Positions 24,684-33,893 of a DNA stretch of 64,000 bases are shown here, piece after piece. Position 1 is the stretch's first letter; each line of letters starts with the position of its first letter. The notes under the pieces are model-generated. The model was not told the origin of the DNA and did not search any database. It worked only from the letters and a program-made list of their open reading frames with translations. A program made the position numbers and the translations under genes. Location of the stretch: assembly GCA_959607715.1 (NCBI GenBank), contig CAUHNN010000003.1, positions 62,001-126,000 of the forward strand, in the 5' to 3' direction. Origin of the DNA: an uncultured Eggerthella sp. (lineage in GTDB: Bacteria; Actinomycetota; Coriobacteriia; Coriobacteriales; Eggerthellaceae).

Positions 24684-27053
24684 CTACAGAAGATTGACGG
24701 GATCGACATCGACGGAGATGCGCACATCGCTTCGGGGCTCTCGGGCGCGGAACAGCGGGGAAAGGAGCGCGCCGAGGTTGACCGAGAGCGGCGCCTTCAC
24801 CACCACGTGGTAGCGCCATGACCCCTTGAGGCGCGAGAGCACGCAGGGGTTAGGGGGCAGGACGAGCCACTCCCCTTCCGCCTCGGCCGCAAGCGCACTG
24901 AGGTCGCGGTACACGCAGCGCGCCTCATGGGCCACGCGCTCCTCGTCGCGACCCCACAGCAAAACGTTGGCCAAGCGAACGAAGGGCGGGTACCCCAGGC
25001 CCTTTCGCAGGCGAAGCTCTTCGGCGAGGAAGCGCTCGCGATCATAGGAAGCCGCGGCCCTGATCGCCACGTCCTGGGCGCTGTAGGTCTGCACGACGAC
25101 GCGCCCGGGCAAGTCGGCGCGGCCAGAACGCCCGGCCACCTGCTCGATCAAATCGAAGGTGCGCTCGGCACTGCGGAAATCGGGAAGCTTCAGCATGGTG
25201 TCGGCGTTGATGACGCCGACGAGCGTCACCTCATCGAAGTCGAGCCCCTTGGCGATCATCTGGGTGCCGAGCAGGACCGCCGCCCCAGGGGCGGCGAAGC
25301 GCTCGAGGAGGCGCTGGTGATCGCCCTTGCGCGATGTGGTGTCGGCGTCCATGCGGATAACCGGGCATTCCCTATCGGCGAGAAGCGCCACGAGCTCGTC
25401 CTCGACGCGCTGGGTTCCGGCGCCGAAGCGCTTGAGGTAGGGGCTTCGGCACTCGGGGCATACGGCGGGGACGGGGCTTTCATATCCGCAATGATGGCAT
25501 TTGAGGCGGCCAGCGCGCTCGTGGTAGGTCAGCGACGTCGAGCAGGAGGGGCACTCGGGCACGAACCCGCAGTCGCGGCACAGGAGGAATTGGGCGAAGC
25601 CGCGCTGATTGAGCATCAAGACCGCCTTCTCCTGCTTGCCGACGACCTCGAACAACGCCTCCCTGAGCGAACGCGAGAACATGGATCGGTTGCCGCGGCC
25701 GAATTCCCGGGCCATGTCGACCACCTCGATGCGGGGCAAGGGCTTGCCGTTGGCGCGACGGGGCATCTCGACGCGTTCCCAGCGAGGGTCGTCCTCGCAT
25801 CGTTGCAGGGCCTCGATCGACGGCGTCGCCGATCCGAGGACGACGGTGGCGCCGAGATCACGCGCCATCCACTCCGCCACGTCGCGCGTGACGTAGCGCG
25901 GGGCCTGGTCCTGCTTGTAGCTCGACTCATGCTCCTCGTCCACGACGATGACGCCGATGTCGGGCATAGGCGCGAACAGGGCGCTGCGGGCGCCTACGAC
26001 GACGCGGGCCGCCCCCGTGCGGATAAGGTCCCACTGGTCGTAGCGCTCCCCTTGCGACATGCGGGAATGGAGCACCGCGACGGTGTCGCCGAAACGCCCC
26101 CTGAAACGCGCCATGGTCTGGGGCGTGAGGGAGATCTCGGGAACGAGCACCACCGCGCCACGCCCTTCGGACAGAACGCGCTCGATGGCGCAAAGGTACA
26201 CCTCGGTCTTGCCGGAGCCGGTCACGCCGTCGACGAGGACCACGCGCCCCTCGCGGGCATCGAGCGCGCGATCGATGGCGCACAGCGCCCTCGCTTGACC
26301 CTCGGTCAGGCGAGGGCGCGGGCGAACGCGCGAGGCGAAGGCGGCGCTCGTCTCCTCGGGGGTGCGCATGCGCCGCCTACGTTCGATGCGCACGACGCCC
26401 TTTGCCTCGAGCGATTTGAGCGTTTGGGCAACCGATCCGAACTCCGCGGTGAGCTCCGCGGCGCGTAGATCCCCCTGCTCAAGAGCGGAAAGAACGAGCG
26501 CCTGCTTCACCGCCCCTTTGCGGGGAACGAACGAATCGGCCGCATCGGTGCGAACGATCCAGCGCTCGTCGACCTCCTGGACAAGGGGCTCGGTGAGCTG
26601 CCAGCGACCATCGATGCGCTCCATACGCGGGGTCCCCCCGGGCGGGAGGAAGAGGCGAATGCACGACGACAGCGGCGCGATGTAGCGTTCGGCGAGGAAC
26701 CGGGCGCACCTCGCTCCGGTCGGCGTGAAGTACGGGTGGCCGAGGGCGCGGATGATCGGTTTGAGCTTTCCCGCCGACACGCCCGCGGGAAGCTCATGCT
26801 CGCAGGAAACTTCTTTCACGTCGACGACGAAACCGACGACCTCGCGCGCGCCGAGGGGAACGAGGACGGCGCACCCGACGGCCACCTCGAAGGTCTCCTC
26901 GGGCGCAGGATCGGCCTCGTCGAGCAGGTCGTAAAGCGACACCTGGTCGAATCCCTGCGCGCGAAGGCAGACGTCGCCGTCGGGGACGAGATAGGTATAT
27001 GCCCCGTCAAGGGCCTTCGTGGGGATGTCGAGGATAACCGATGCGATCTTCAT
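24684..27053 (-). CDS. priA: Primosomal protein N' (replication restart helicase PriA)
   Basis: The start at 27053 (MKIASVILDIPTKAL) is where homology to PriA begins; the frame is open further upstream but without family similarity. The protein has 789 residues. The N-terminal 3'-DNA-binding domain covers about 1-105. The helicase core has Walker A TGSGKTEVYL near 270 and DEEHESSYKQ near 370. The zinc-binding insert has eight cysteines between about residues 485 and 530 (CRDC, CPSC, CHHC, CPEC). It reloads the replicative helicase at stalled forks. It follows phnPP by 43 bases on the same strand with no terminator between. Confidence 0.95.
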   Translation of the reverse strand: MKIASVILDIPTKALDGAYTYLVPDGDVCLRAQGFDQVSLYDLLDEADPAPEETFEVAVGCAVLVPLGAREVVGFVVDVKEVSCEHELPAGVSAGKLKPIIRALGHPYFTPTGARCARFLAERYIAPLSSCIRLFLPPGGTPRMERIDGRWQLTEPLVQEVDERWIVRTDAADSFVPRKGAVKQALVLSALEQGDLRAAELTAEFGSVAQTLKSLEAKGVVRIERRRRMRTPEETSAAFASRVRPRPRLTEGQARALCAIDRALDAREGRVVLVDGVTGSGKTEVYLCAIERVLSEGRGAVVLVPEISLTPQTMARFRGRFGDTVAVLHSRMSQGERYDQWDLIRTGAARVVVGARSALFAPMPDIGVIVVDEEHESSYKQDQAPRYVTRDVAEWMARDLGATVVLGSATPSIEALQRCEDDPRWERVEMPRRANGKPLPRIEVVDMAREFGRGNRSMFSRSLREALFEVVGKQEKAVLMLNQRGFAQFLLCRDCGFVPECPSCSTSLTYHERAGRLKCHHCGYESPVPAVCPECRSPYLKRFGAGTQRVEDELVALLADRECPVIRMDADTTSRKGDHQRLLERFAAPGAAVLLGTQMIAKGLDFDEVTLVGVINADTMLKLPDFRSAERTFDLIEQVAGRSGRADLPGRVVVQTYSAQDVAIRAAASYDRERFLAEELRLRKGLGYPPFVRLANVLLWGRDEERVAHEARCVYRDLSALAAEAEGEWLVLPPNPCVLSRLKGSWRYHVVVKAPLSVNLGALLSPLFRAREPRSDVRISVDVDPVNLL

Positions 27054-27096
27054 GATCCCCCAGTATAACCCTGCGCCGTAGGAGAGGCCGACGACC

Positions 27097-27963
27097 TTAG
27101 CCGATGAGCGCGCACTGGCCGGGATGGGCCACCTTCCCGAACGCCCCGTGGTAATCCGAGCCCCCCGTGATGAACAGGCCGTGCCGCGCGGCAGCCTCGT
27201 CGACCAGAGCACGATGGCGACCATCGTGGTCGGGATGGTACTTCTCGATACCGGAAAGCCCCGCCTCGACAAGGGCGTCGATGAAGGCGAAGTTGTCGTA
27301 CTGGCCCGGATGGGCAAGCACCGCGAGCCCCCCGTCGGAAACGACGGCCTCGACCGCGTCGCGCGCGTCGACGTAGACGATCTCGCGCTCGCAGATGCCC
27401 CCGTCCTTGAAGAGGGTGCGGTAGAGGCTCTGGTAAGTCAGGCTCGTGAACGAATCGTCGGTGAGAGCGGCCATGAGATGCTGCTTGTAGAGGCCCGTCG
27501 ACGCCGAGGCCAAGCGGGCGAGCTTATCCTCATCGATTCGATAGCCCGCCGCACGCAAGCGCTCAGCCTGCCACGCGCTCGCGGCGCTCCTGCGGGCGAG
27601 AAGAGGGGCGCAGAGGCGCTCGATGGCCGCAGAGGCGCTCGAAAGCCGCAGGCCGAGGATATGGACACGCGAGCGACGCTGCTCGTCCCATGCGCTGATC
27701 TCGACGCCGCCGACGAAGGGAAAGGACCGCTCGGCGGCCAAGCGCGCCATGCGATCGAGCCCCGAAACGGTATCGTGGTTGGTCACCGCGATGTGGGTGA
27801 CGCCCCGTATGCGCGCTCGGCCGAGAAGGGTCTCGAAGTCATCCGACCCATCGGAGAGCGTCGTATGCGTGTGGAGATCGGCGACGAAGTGCTCGGGGTG
27901 GCCGAGAAGGGCGCGTAAAGGGGCTTGGCGCTGCGCAAAGCTCTCCTCGTCGATGACGCTCAT
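27097..27963 (-). CDS. phnPP: PHP-family cyclic phosphoribosyl phosphodiesterase (PhnPP-like)
   Basis: The protein has 288 residues with a complete PHP metal site: H31 and H33 (DLHTHT), D38, H63-D64 (NHD), E88 (GGVEIS), H101, a VLAHPG His near residue 219, and D270/H272 (GGSDYH). It overlaps the phnL stop by 4 bases as the last gene of the C-P lyase operon. From memory, the PHP enzyme PhnPP of Eggerthella lenta hydrolyses 5-phosphoribosyl 1,2-cyclic phosphate to ribose 2,5-bisphosphate and then to ribose 5-phosphate and phosphate. The context makes the same role here likely, replacing PhnP and PhnN. A generic PHP phosphoesterase is the alternative. Confidence 0.85.
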   Translation of the reverse strand: MSVIDEESFAQRQAPLRALLGHPEHFVADLHTHTTLSDGSDDFETLLGRARIRGVTHIAVTNHDTVSGLDRMARLAAERSFPFVGGVEISAWDEQRRSRVHILGLRLSSASAAIERLCAPLLARRSAASAWQAERLRAAGYRIDEDKLARLASASTGLYKQHLMAALTDDSFTSLTYQSLYRTLFKDGGICEREIVYVDARDAVEAVVSDGGLAVLAHPGQYDNFAFIDALVEAGLSGIEKYHPDHDGRHRALVDEAAARHGLFITGGSDYHGAFGKVAHPGQCALIG

Positions 27964-28664
27964 TTGACCACCTTGCCTTCCTGCATGTTGAACTCATGAT
28001 CGCAGAGACCCTCCATGAACTCCAGGTCGTGGAAGATACCGAGCATGGTCGTCCCTTGATCCTTGAGGCGCTCGATCAGTTCGCGCACCTTGAGCTTCGA
28101 GGCCGCGTCGAGCGAGGCGGTCGGCTCGTCGAGCAAGAGAAGGCGCGGCTCCTTGATCATGGCCGAGGCGATGTTGAGCCTCAGCTTCTCGCCGCCCGAA
28201 AACGTGCGGGGATAGAGCGGCCAGAGCGACTCGTCGATGGCGAAATGGCGCAGCATCCTCTCCGTCTCGCGATGAGCGCGGTGCTCGTCGGCCGACCCGA
28301 AGGCCTCGAGGGCGCTTTGCAAGACGATGTCGTAGGCGCTTTGACGAGGAAGGGCGTTCAGGAACTGGGAGACGTATCCCATCTCGTAGGACCGGATGTG
28401 GATCATCTCGCGCTCGCCGAGCGTGCAGAGATCGACCGGGCCGAAGCTTTCCGAGTCGTACCAGATATGCCCCGATTCAGGCAGGTTCGTGCGGTAGATG
28501 CAGCGCAAGATGGTCGACTTCCCCGATCCGCTGCGACCCGTGATGCCCACGAATTCGCCCGGCTTGATCTCGAGGTCGATATGTTGACAACCCAGGATGC
28601 GACGACCGACCTGGTGCATGGTGAAGGATTTGGAGAGATCCTCGATCTTCAGAAGAGCGTCCAT
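27960..28664 (-). CDS. phnL: Phosphonate C-P lyase system protein PhnL
   Basis: The start at 28664 (MDALLKIEDLSKSF) follows AGGAG by nine bases, just inside the phnM-phnL gap. The protein has 234 residues, one ABC-type ATPase domain without a membrane partner. Walker A GRSGSGKST is at 43-51, the Q-loop region MGYVSQFLNALPR is typical of PhnL, the signature is FSGGEKLRL near 153, and Walker B is LLLLDEPTASLD near 174. PhnL works with PhnGHI in forming ribose 1-phosphonate 5-triphosphate from ATP and phosphonate. Confidence 0.95.
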   Translation of the reverse strand: MDALLKIEDLSKSFTMHQVGRRILGCQHIDLEIKPGEFVGITGRSGSGKSTILRCIYRTNLPESGHIWYDSESFGPVDLCTLGEREMIHIRSYEMGYVSQFLNALPRQSAYDIVLQSALEAFGSADEHRAHRETERMLRHFAIDESLWPLYPRTFSGGEKLRLNIASAMIKEPRLLLLDEPTASLDAASKLKVRELIERLKDQGTTMLGIFHDLEFMEGLCDHEFNMQEGKVVK

Positions 28665-28675
28665 GGCTTCATCTC

Positions 28676-29971
28676 CTAGCGGGCATAGCCACGCGGCTGA
28701 TCGGGGTAATGCGAGCGGTAGACCGAGTTGCCGCCGACGAAGGCGCGGGTGATGACCGGGGTCGTGATCGCGGCATCGGGACCGCAGCCGATCTCGCGCA
28801 CGAGCAGGATGTCGGCGCGCTTGCCGACCGCGATCGACCCGAGCACGTCGTCGATACCGACCGCGCGGGCAGGGTTGACCGTCACGAGGGCGAAGGCGGA
28901 AGGGAGGTCCATGCCGGCGCGATGGAGCGTGAACACCGCGTCTATCAGCGCAGCGGGATAGTAATCGCTGCACAAAAGGTCGATGGCGCCTTCGCGCACC
29001 CCTTCGCGCGCGGATAGATTGCCCGAATGGCTGTGTCCGAGCATGACGTTCGGCGCCCCCGCAAGGGTGTGAAGCCCGCGGCTCTTGGCCTCGAGCGCGA
29101 CGGGAAGCTCAATCGGGAATTCGGAGATGGCGATGCCGAAGGCTTCCATGGCATCGAGCTTCTCGATGGTGTCGTCGTCGTGGGAGGCGATGGAGATTCC
29201 CTTGTCGTGGGCGATGTCGGAAAGCGTCTTGAGCTGATCGTAGCCGAGCTTGCGGGCATTCCGGCGCTGCGCGACCACTTCGGCGACCTCTTCGTCGGTC
29301 ATGCCCTCGCGATAGCCCTTGAGCGTGGCATTGTAGATGGCGAGATCGCGGTACTGGCCCTGACCAGGCGTATGGTCCATGAACGACATCAAATCGACCT
29401 TGCCGCTCTCGATGTACGAGCGGATCTCGTCGAAGCGCTCCACGGCATCGAGCTCGACGCGAAGATGGAGACGATGGCGGATGAGGTGATCGTGCTCTTC
29501 TCCCTCGCGCATGGAAGCCACGACGTCCACGAGGCGCGAGACGTTCTCGAAGCTGCGAATGGGCTTGTGGCCGAACTCATCTCCCCCGAAAACCGAGAGG
29601 GAGTGGTAGATGGTCGTCACTCCGTGGGCGACGAGCTCGCGATCGACCTTGTAGAGCGAGGTCGGAAGGTTCATCACGACGCTCGGACGCGGCGAGGCGA
29701 CCGACTCGATGTAGTCGGAATGGATGTCGACCATGCCAGGCGTCACGTAGGCGCCCCGCGCATCCACGAGGGGGAAACCGGTAGCGTAATCGAGCGCCAT
29801 GCCGGGATCGCCCGCCGACGGGGCGTCGGACGGCTCGATCGAGCGAGCGTTGGCCAAGGTGGGGGCGATGCGCGTGATGACGCCGCGTTCGATGACGATA
29901 TCGTGGTTGGGAAGGATCGCGTCCTCGACGATGACGTTGCCTCCGCGTATGACAAGGGAATTCGATTCCAT
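28676..29971 (-). CDS. phnM: Alpha-D-ribose 1-methylphosphonate 5-triphosphate diphosphatase PhnM
   Basis: The protein has 431 residues of the amidohydrolase superfamily. H84 in GMVDIHSDY is the metal-binding HxD-type site of PhnM. HLRVELDAVE near residue 166 and MLGHSHSGNLSAREG near 310 are typical of the family. PhnM removes pyrophosphate from the ribose 5-triphosphate intermediate to leave the 5-phosphate substrate of PhnJ. A small hairpin GCCCATC/GATGGGC (29991-30008) lies between phnK and phnM and may affect mRNA processing. Confidence 0.95.
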   Translation of the reverse strand: MESNSLVIRGGNVIVEDAILPNHDIVIERGVITRIAPTLANARSIEPSDAPSAGDPGMALDYATGFPLVDARGAYVTPGMVDIHSDYIESVASPRPSVVMNLPTSLYKVDRELVAHGVTTIYHSLSVFGGDEFGHKPIRSFENVSRLVDVVASMREGEEHDHLIRHRLHLRVELDAVERFDEIRSYIESGKVDLMSFMDHTPGQGQYRDLAIYNATLKGYREGMTDEEVAEVVAQRRNARKLGYDQLKTLSDIAHDKGISIASHDDDTIEKLDAMEAFGIAISEFPIELPVALEAKSRGLHTLAGAPNVMLGHSHSGNLSAREGVREGAIDLLCSDYYPAALIDAVFTLHRAGMDLPSAFALVTVNPARAVGIDDVLGSIAVGKRADILLVREIGCGPDAAITTPVITRAFVGGNSVYRSHYPDQPRGYAR

Positions 29972-30013
29972 AAGGTTATGCTCCTTGGTGGCCCATCTGG
30001 CGATGGGCTTCGT

Positions 30014-30865
30014 TTACAGAAGGGAATAGACGAGTTGCTGGGTATAGGCGTGCTGGGGATCCTCGAGTATCTGATCAGTCAGGCCCGTCTCGATGACCTG
30101 CCCATCGAGCATGACGAGCGTGCGATCGGCCAGCATGCGGATGACGCCGAGATCGTGGCTGACGACGAGCATGCTGACGCCGAAGTCGCGCTTTATCCTG
30201 AGGATGAGATCGAGCACGCTCGCCTGAACCGATAGGTCGAGCCCCGTCGTCACCTCATCGAGCAGGAGAATGGGAGGGTTGTTCGAGAGGGCCTTGGCTA
30301 TCTGAACGCGCTGCTGCATACCGCCCGAGAACAAGCGCGGCGCATCGCACTGGCGGGACAGCGGGATGTTGACCTTCTCGAAAAGCTCCTCGCCGCGTGA
30401 GCGCATGGTCTCGACGCGCCGCTGCCCGGAGGCGATCATCTGCTCGGCGACGTTCGACAGCGACGAAAAGTCCATACGAAGGCCCAGATAAGGATTTTGG
30501 TAGACCATGCCGAGAACCGTGTTGCGAATCTGGCGTTTCTGCTGGCTCGACAACGACAAGAGGTTCTCTCGGCCGCCGTCGTAGGAGCGGCACGTGACCA
30601 TGCCCGCGCTGGCCTCCTGATCGAAGTAAAGGCACTGCATGAACGTCGACTTGCCGCTTCCCGACTCGCCGACGATGCCGACGATCTCGCCGGGGTACAG
30701 GTCGAGATCGACTCCGCGGACCGCATGGACCGTTTTGCATTTCGGGCAGACGTTGCGCTCAAGACGAGCGTTCGGGGACAGGCAGTAGTCGCATCCGCGG
30801 CCGAAGCGCTTGACGAGCCCCTTCACCGAAAGGCACGCATCGGTCTCCATCTTCGCGATGCTCAT
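30014..30865 (-). CDS. phnK: Phosphonate C-P lyase system protein PhnK with zinc-ribbon-like insert
   Basis: The start at 30865 (MSIAKMETDACLSV) follows AAGGAGGG. The protein has 283 residues. The ABC ATPase core has Walker A GESGSGKST (66-74), the signature FSGGMQQRVQIAKAL near 190 and Walker B LLLDEVTTGLD near 213. PhnK binds the PhnGHIJ core. Residues 24-46 carry an insert with C25-x2-C28 and C40-x2-C43, which E. coli PhnK lacks; it looks like a small zinc ribbon. Its start overlaps the phnJ stop by 4 bases. Confidence 0.95.
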   Translation of the reverse strand: MSIAKMETDACLSVKGLVKRFGRGCDYCLSPNARLERNVCPKCKTVHAVRGVDLDLYPGEIVGIVGESGSGKSTFMQCLYFDQEASAGMVTCRSYDGGRENLLSLSSQQKRQIRNTVLGMVYQNPYLGLRMDFSSLSNVAEQMIASGQRRVETMRSRGEELFEKVNIPLSRQCDAPRLFSGGMQQRVQIAKALSNNPPILLLDEVTTGLDLSVQASVLDLILRIKRDFGVSMLVVSHDLGVIRMLADRTLVMLDGQVIETGLTDQILEDPQHAYTQQLVYSLL

Positions 30866-31713
30866 CGATGTCCCTCCTTCCTTGCGGATAACCGCGCATG
30901 GCAATAGGCGGTGTCGTTGCACTGGTAATACGTCTCGCCGGTCTTTTCGTCGACCAGCTCGTCGAGGTAAACCCCTTCGGCGCCGCACAGGCGGCACGAC
31001 TTGCCCTCGAATTCCTCGACGACAAACGGATAGTCCTCGAAATCGAGGGGCTCGACGGTCGTGAACGGAGGAACGGCGTAGATCTTCTTCTCTCGCCCGG
31101 CGCCGAAAAGCGTGAGATTGCGGCTCCGGTGGAGCTTCATCGTGTCGAAGCGGGGAATCGGCGACGGGGCCATCACGTAACGGCCCTCGACCAAGCAGGG
31201 GTGGTCGGCGTTCGTGGTGGTCTGCCCGTAGCGCACGATCTGGTCGAACAGGCCAAGCCATGCGCCGGTGTAGTCAGCCTCGGCGTGGAGCACGAGCGTC
31301 TTCGCCTCGCTCGGCTCGAAGTACCTCAGCGGCTCGGGGGTTGGAACCTGAAGAACGAGGATCTGCTCCTCATCGAGCGGCTCCTCGGGAATGCGGTGAC
31401 GGGACTGGATGAGGGTCGCCTCGCCGGTTTCCTCGGTCACCTCGACGTCGGTCGTCTCGACGATGAGCTTCTTTATGTTGACGGCGTTGACCGAATCGTC
31501 GGCACCCTGGTCGATCACCTTGAGCACTTCGTCGGGGCCGATGATCGACAAGGTCACCTGCAAGCCGCCGGTGCCCCACCCGCGGCCGATGGGCATCTCG
31601 CGGGACGCGAACGGGATCTGATGGCCGGGAATGGCGATCCCCTTGAGAACCGCGCGACGGATCTCGCGCTTCGAGGCCTCGTCGAAAAACGCGAAGTTGT
31701 ACAAGCGCTTCAT
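30862..31713 (-). CDS. phnJ: Alpha-D-ribose 1-methylphosphonate 5-phosphate C-P lyase PhnJ
   Basis: The protein has 283 residues. PhnJ is the radical-SAM enzyme that cuts the carbon-phosphorus bond, giving methane (from methylphosphonate) and 5-phosphoribosyl 1,2-cyclic phosphate. The atypical [4Fe-4S] ligand set C-x2-C-x21-C-x5-C is present as C240, C243, C265 and C271, in line with E. coli PhnJ. The glycine-rich PIGRGWGTGGLQ (42-53) includes the region of the catalytic glycyl residue. The gene overlaps phnI and phnK by 4 bases each. Confidence 0.97.
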   Translation of the reverse strand: MKRLYNFAFFDEASKREIRRAVLKGIAIPGHQIPFASREMPIGRGWGTGGLQVTLSIIGPDEVLKVIDQGADDSVNAVNIKKLIVETTDVEVTEETGEATLIQSRHRIPEEPLDEEQILVLQVPTPEPLRYFEPSEAKTLVLHAEADYTGAWLGLFDQIVRYGQTTTNADHPCLVEGRYVMAPSPIPRFDTMKLHRSRNLTLFGAGREKKIYAVPPFTTVEPLDFEDYPFVVEEFEGKSCRLCGAEGVYLDELVDEKTGETYYQCNDTAYCHARLSARKEGHR

Positions 31714-32822
31714 CGGCGATCCCCTCCTTCCACGGTCGAGCGGACGCTCGAGAGCTTCGATTGGAACGTGACGTAGTGAGGCAGCTTCAAGTGAGAGACG
31801 AAGCCCGTCGCCTCGACGCCGTCGATGTGGTAGAGGACGAATTCCTCGTTTTGCGTGGGGTAGCGCTCGTCGCCCTGCTCGAGGCAGAAGTCGAGCACGC
31901 TCATGGCTATCGCCTTGGTTTCCTGATGGCCCATGACGAGCCCATAGCCGATCTCGAAACCGAGATGGGAGTCGTCGCCCTCGCTCGCGTCGACCGAGAA
32001 CACGCTCTCGACTTCCGTCAGGACGAGGGAGCCCACGTAGCAGGAATCCTCCTGCGTGCCGTCGCCGAGAGGATGGTCGACGAGCACCTCCACTTCCCCG
32101 GAGCGCAGCTCGCCAACCGTGGGATGGGAGGGGCCGAAGCCGCGAATGGCGGCATATCCGAGCGTGGTGACGCCCTGCGTCATCCCGCGGGCCAGGGTTT
32201 GAAGGCGCGCAGAACGGGGCGCGGGAAACGTCAGCGGATCCATCGTGACGTCGACAGGAGGCTCATCGTCATCTTCGCACGACGACAGCAGCCCTTCCCG
32301 GCGCAGGTAGTCGAGCACCTTCGGGCAGGCATCGAGACCCTCCCCGTCGCACCTTTCGCTCCCCCGGGAAATCTCCTCTACCAACCGATCCCGCAGCGCG
32401 CATTCCTCCTCGCTCGTCTCCCCATCGAGGGAGAAGTCGATGAGGCGATGGGAATAATCGCGCGTCGCGCCGAGCAGCTGGCCGCCCGGAACGTCCTTGA
32501 AGGCGGCCGAGATACGGCGTTCGACATCCATCTCGGCGCAGTCGATCACGCGCGACGTGTACGGGCGCTCAAGGGTAGAGCGGAAGGCACGGAGAAGGAA
32601 CACCGCCTCCTCGGCAGAGCCCTGCGCTTGACGCAGGGCAAGCGCAGCCAAGCGCGGGGCGTAGAGGGAGGCCTCCCCCATCACCTGCTCGACGAGAGAG
32701 GGCATCGTCGCCAGGATGGCGTCAACGCCGGCCGTCGGCGCCTGGGAGACGCGGTCGCGGGCAAGGAGGCGAAGGCTCTCCTCTATGGCGCGGCCACCGC
32801 CGCGCACGGCTACATATCCCAT
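31710..32822 (-). CDS. phnI: Phosphonate C-P lyase nucleosidase subunit PhnI
   Basis: The start at 32822 (MGYVAVRGGGRAIEES) follows AAGGAG and matches the family N terminus. The protein has 370 residues. PhnI transfers the ribose triphosphate of ATP to phosphonate with release of adenine, within the PhnGHIJ core. Conserved segments are ESLRLLARDR at the N terminus, GYAAIRGFGPSHPTVGELR near 218 and the E/H-rich KLPHYVTFQSKL near the C terminus. The start region overlaps the end of phnH by 13 bases. Confidence 0.96.
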   Translation of the reverse strand: MGYVAVRGGGRAIEESLRLLARDRVSQAPTAGVDAILATMPSLVEQVMGEASLYAPRLAALALRQAQGSAEEAVFLLRAFRSTLERPYTSRVIDCAEMDVERRISAAFKDVPGGQLLGATRDYSHRLIDFSLDGETSEEECALRDRLVEEISRGSERCDGEGLDACPKVLDYLRREGLLSSCEDDDEPPVDVTMDPLTFPAPRSARLQTLARGMTQGVTTLGYAAIRGFGPSHPTVGELRSGEVEVLVDHPLGDGTQEDSCYVGSLVLTEVESVFSVDASEGDDSHLGFEIGYGLVMGHQETKAIAMSVLDFCLEQGDERYPTQNEEFVLYHIDGVEATGFVSHLKLPHYVTFQSKLSSVRSTVEGGDRR

Positions 32823-33460
32823 GATCCGGTCTCCTTCCCATCGATCGATTCGATACGCGTCGTGCGCGGAACGACCACGACGCGACCCTTCGCATCCACG
32901 AGGTACACGTCGATGCCGCACGGGTACTCGTCAGCACGAGCGGCGCGGGCGAGCGCCCAGGCGATGTCGCTCGCCATGAACGTCTCCTCGCCATCGACGC
33001 CCGGGCCGCTCACGACGATGCGGTGGCACGCCTCGTCGTCTTGCTCCGGCTCGCTTTCGCCGGGAAGGGGCCGTCCGCCGAGAGCGCGCAGCGCAACGAT
33101 GACGCTCGCGCCGCGCTCGGGCGCGACGAGGGTGCCCCCGCACGCTTGGGAGATGGCCCGCTGCGCACAGGCGCTCTCGGTTTCGGGGACGAGGACGAAA
33201 TCCGCCTGATCGGGCGCCGCTTCGCTCGAATGGGTCTGCAGCTTCAGATAGGAAGCGACCCGGCAGGCCTCGTCGCCAACGCAGGAAAACGACACCGCCT
33301 GATCGACGACGAGGCGCGTGAGCGTCTCGAAATACGGATCGAGAGCGGATTGCGCGTCGAAGGCACCGATCCTGCCGACCAGCCCCGGACGAGAGCAGGC
33401 GCGCATCACGCAGCGAAACGCCCGCTGCATCAAAAGCGTCTCTTCAGTGATCTCAGCCAT
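32810..33460 (-). CDS. phnH: Phosphonate C-P lyase subunit PhnH
   Basis: The start at 33460 (MAEITEETLLMQRAFRCVMR) follows GAAGGGTG and has the family N terminus; the frame is open upstream but reads through phnG. The protein has 216 residues. The C-terminal part reads TFMASDIAWALARAARADEYPCGIDVYLVD, split here as two recognisable PhnH blocks near 165-190. PhnH is a structural member of the PhnGHIJ complex. It starts 2 bases after the phnG stop. Confidence 0.94.
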   Translation of the reverse strand: MAEITEETLLMQRAFRCVMRACSRPGLVGRIGAFDAQSALDPYFETLTRLVVDQAVSFSCVGDEACRVASYLKLQTHSSEAAPDQADFVLVPETESACAQRAISQACGGTLVAPERGASVIVALRALGGRPLPGESEPEQDDEACHRIVVSGPGVDGEETFMASDIAWALARAARADEYPCGIDVYLVDAKGRVVVVPRTTRIESIDGKETGSWDM

Positions 33461-33462
33461 CG

Positions 33463-33885
33463 TCACCCTTCCATGGTCGAGAAATCGACACGCGTCAACG
33501 CCGTCTCGCAGCGCCGACGGCGACGCTGCTCTTCGACGAGCTTCTCCTGCTCTTGGATAAGGACGCCCCATTCGGAGCACCTATCGGCCCCAAGGGAGAA
33601 AGCGGCGTCGACGAGGGCGAGCTCATAGGCGCACTGCTCGTCGTCGCCCATCACCATCCCGTAACCGTACGTCTCGTCGATAGCGACGGCGCACGAAGTC
33701 ACGAGCGCTTCGCCAAGGTAGAACTGGGTACGGCGCGCGCCTTCCCTGACCTTCAGCATCACCAGCTCCCCTGCCGGTTCGCGCACGACGCGAACCTCAT
33801 GATCCTGCTGGATCTCGCACGCGATGCGCTCGAGGACGGCACGGTCGCCCTCGATAAGCGCACGGGTGCGCTTCCTTCTTTCCAT
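33463..33885 (-). CDS. phnG: Phosphonate C-P lyase subunit PhnG
   Basis: The start at 33885 (MERRKRTRALIEGD) follows TAGGAGA. The protein has 140 residues, close to the usual 150. Typical PhnG sequences are VVREPAGELVMLKVRE near 33-48, FYLGEALVTSCAV near 54-66 and GYGMVMGDDEQCAYELALVDAAF near 73-95 (two blocks). It forms a heterotetramer base with PhnI in the core complex. It follows the second permease gene by 8 bases. Confidence 0.95.
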   Translation of the reverse strand: MERRKRTRALIEGDRAVLERIACEIQQDHEVRVVREPAGELVMLKVREGARRTQFYLGEALVTSCAVAIDETYGYGMVMGDDEQCAYELALVDAAFSLGADRCSEWGVLIQEQEKLVEEQRRRRRCETALTRVDFSTMEG

Positions 33886-33893
33886 TGGTTCTC

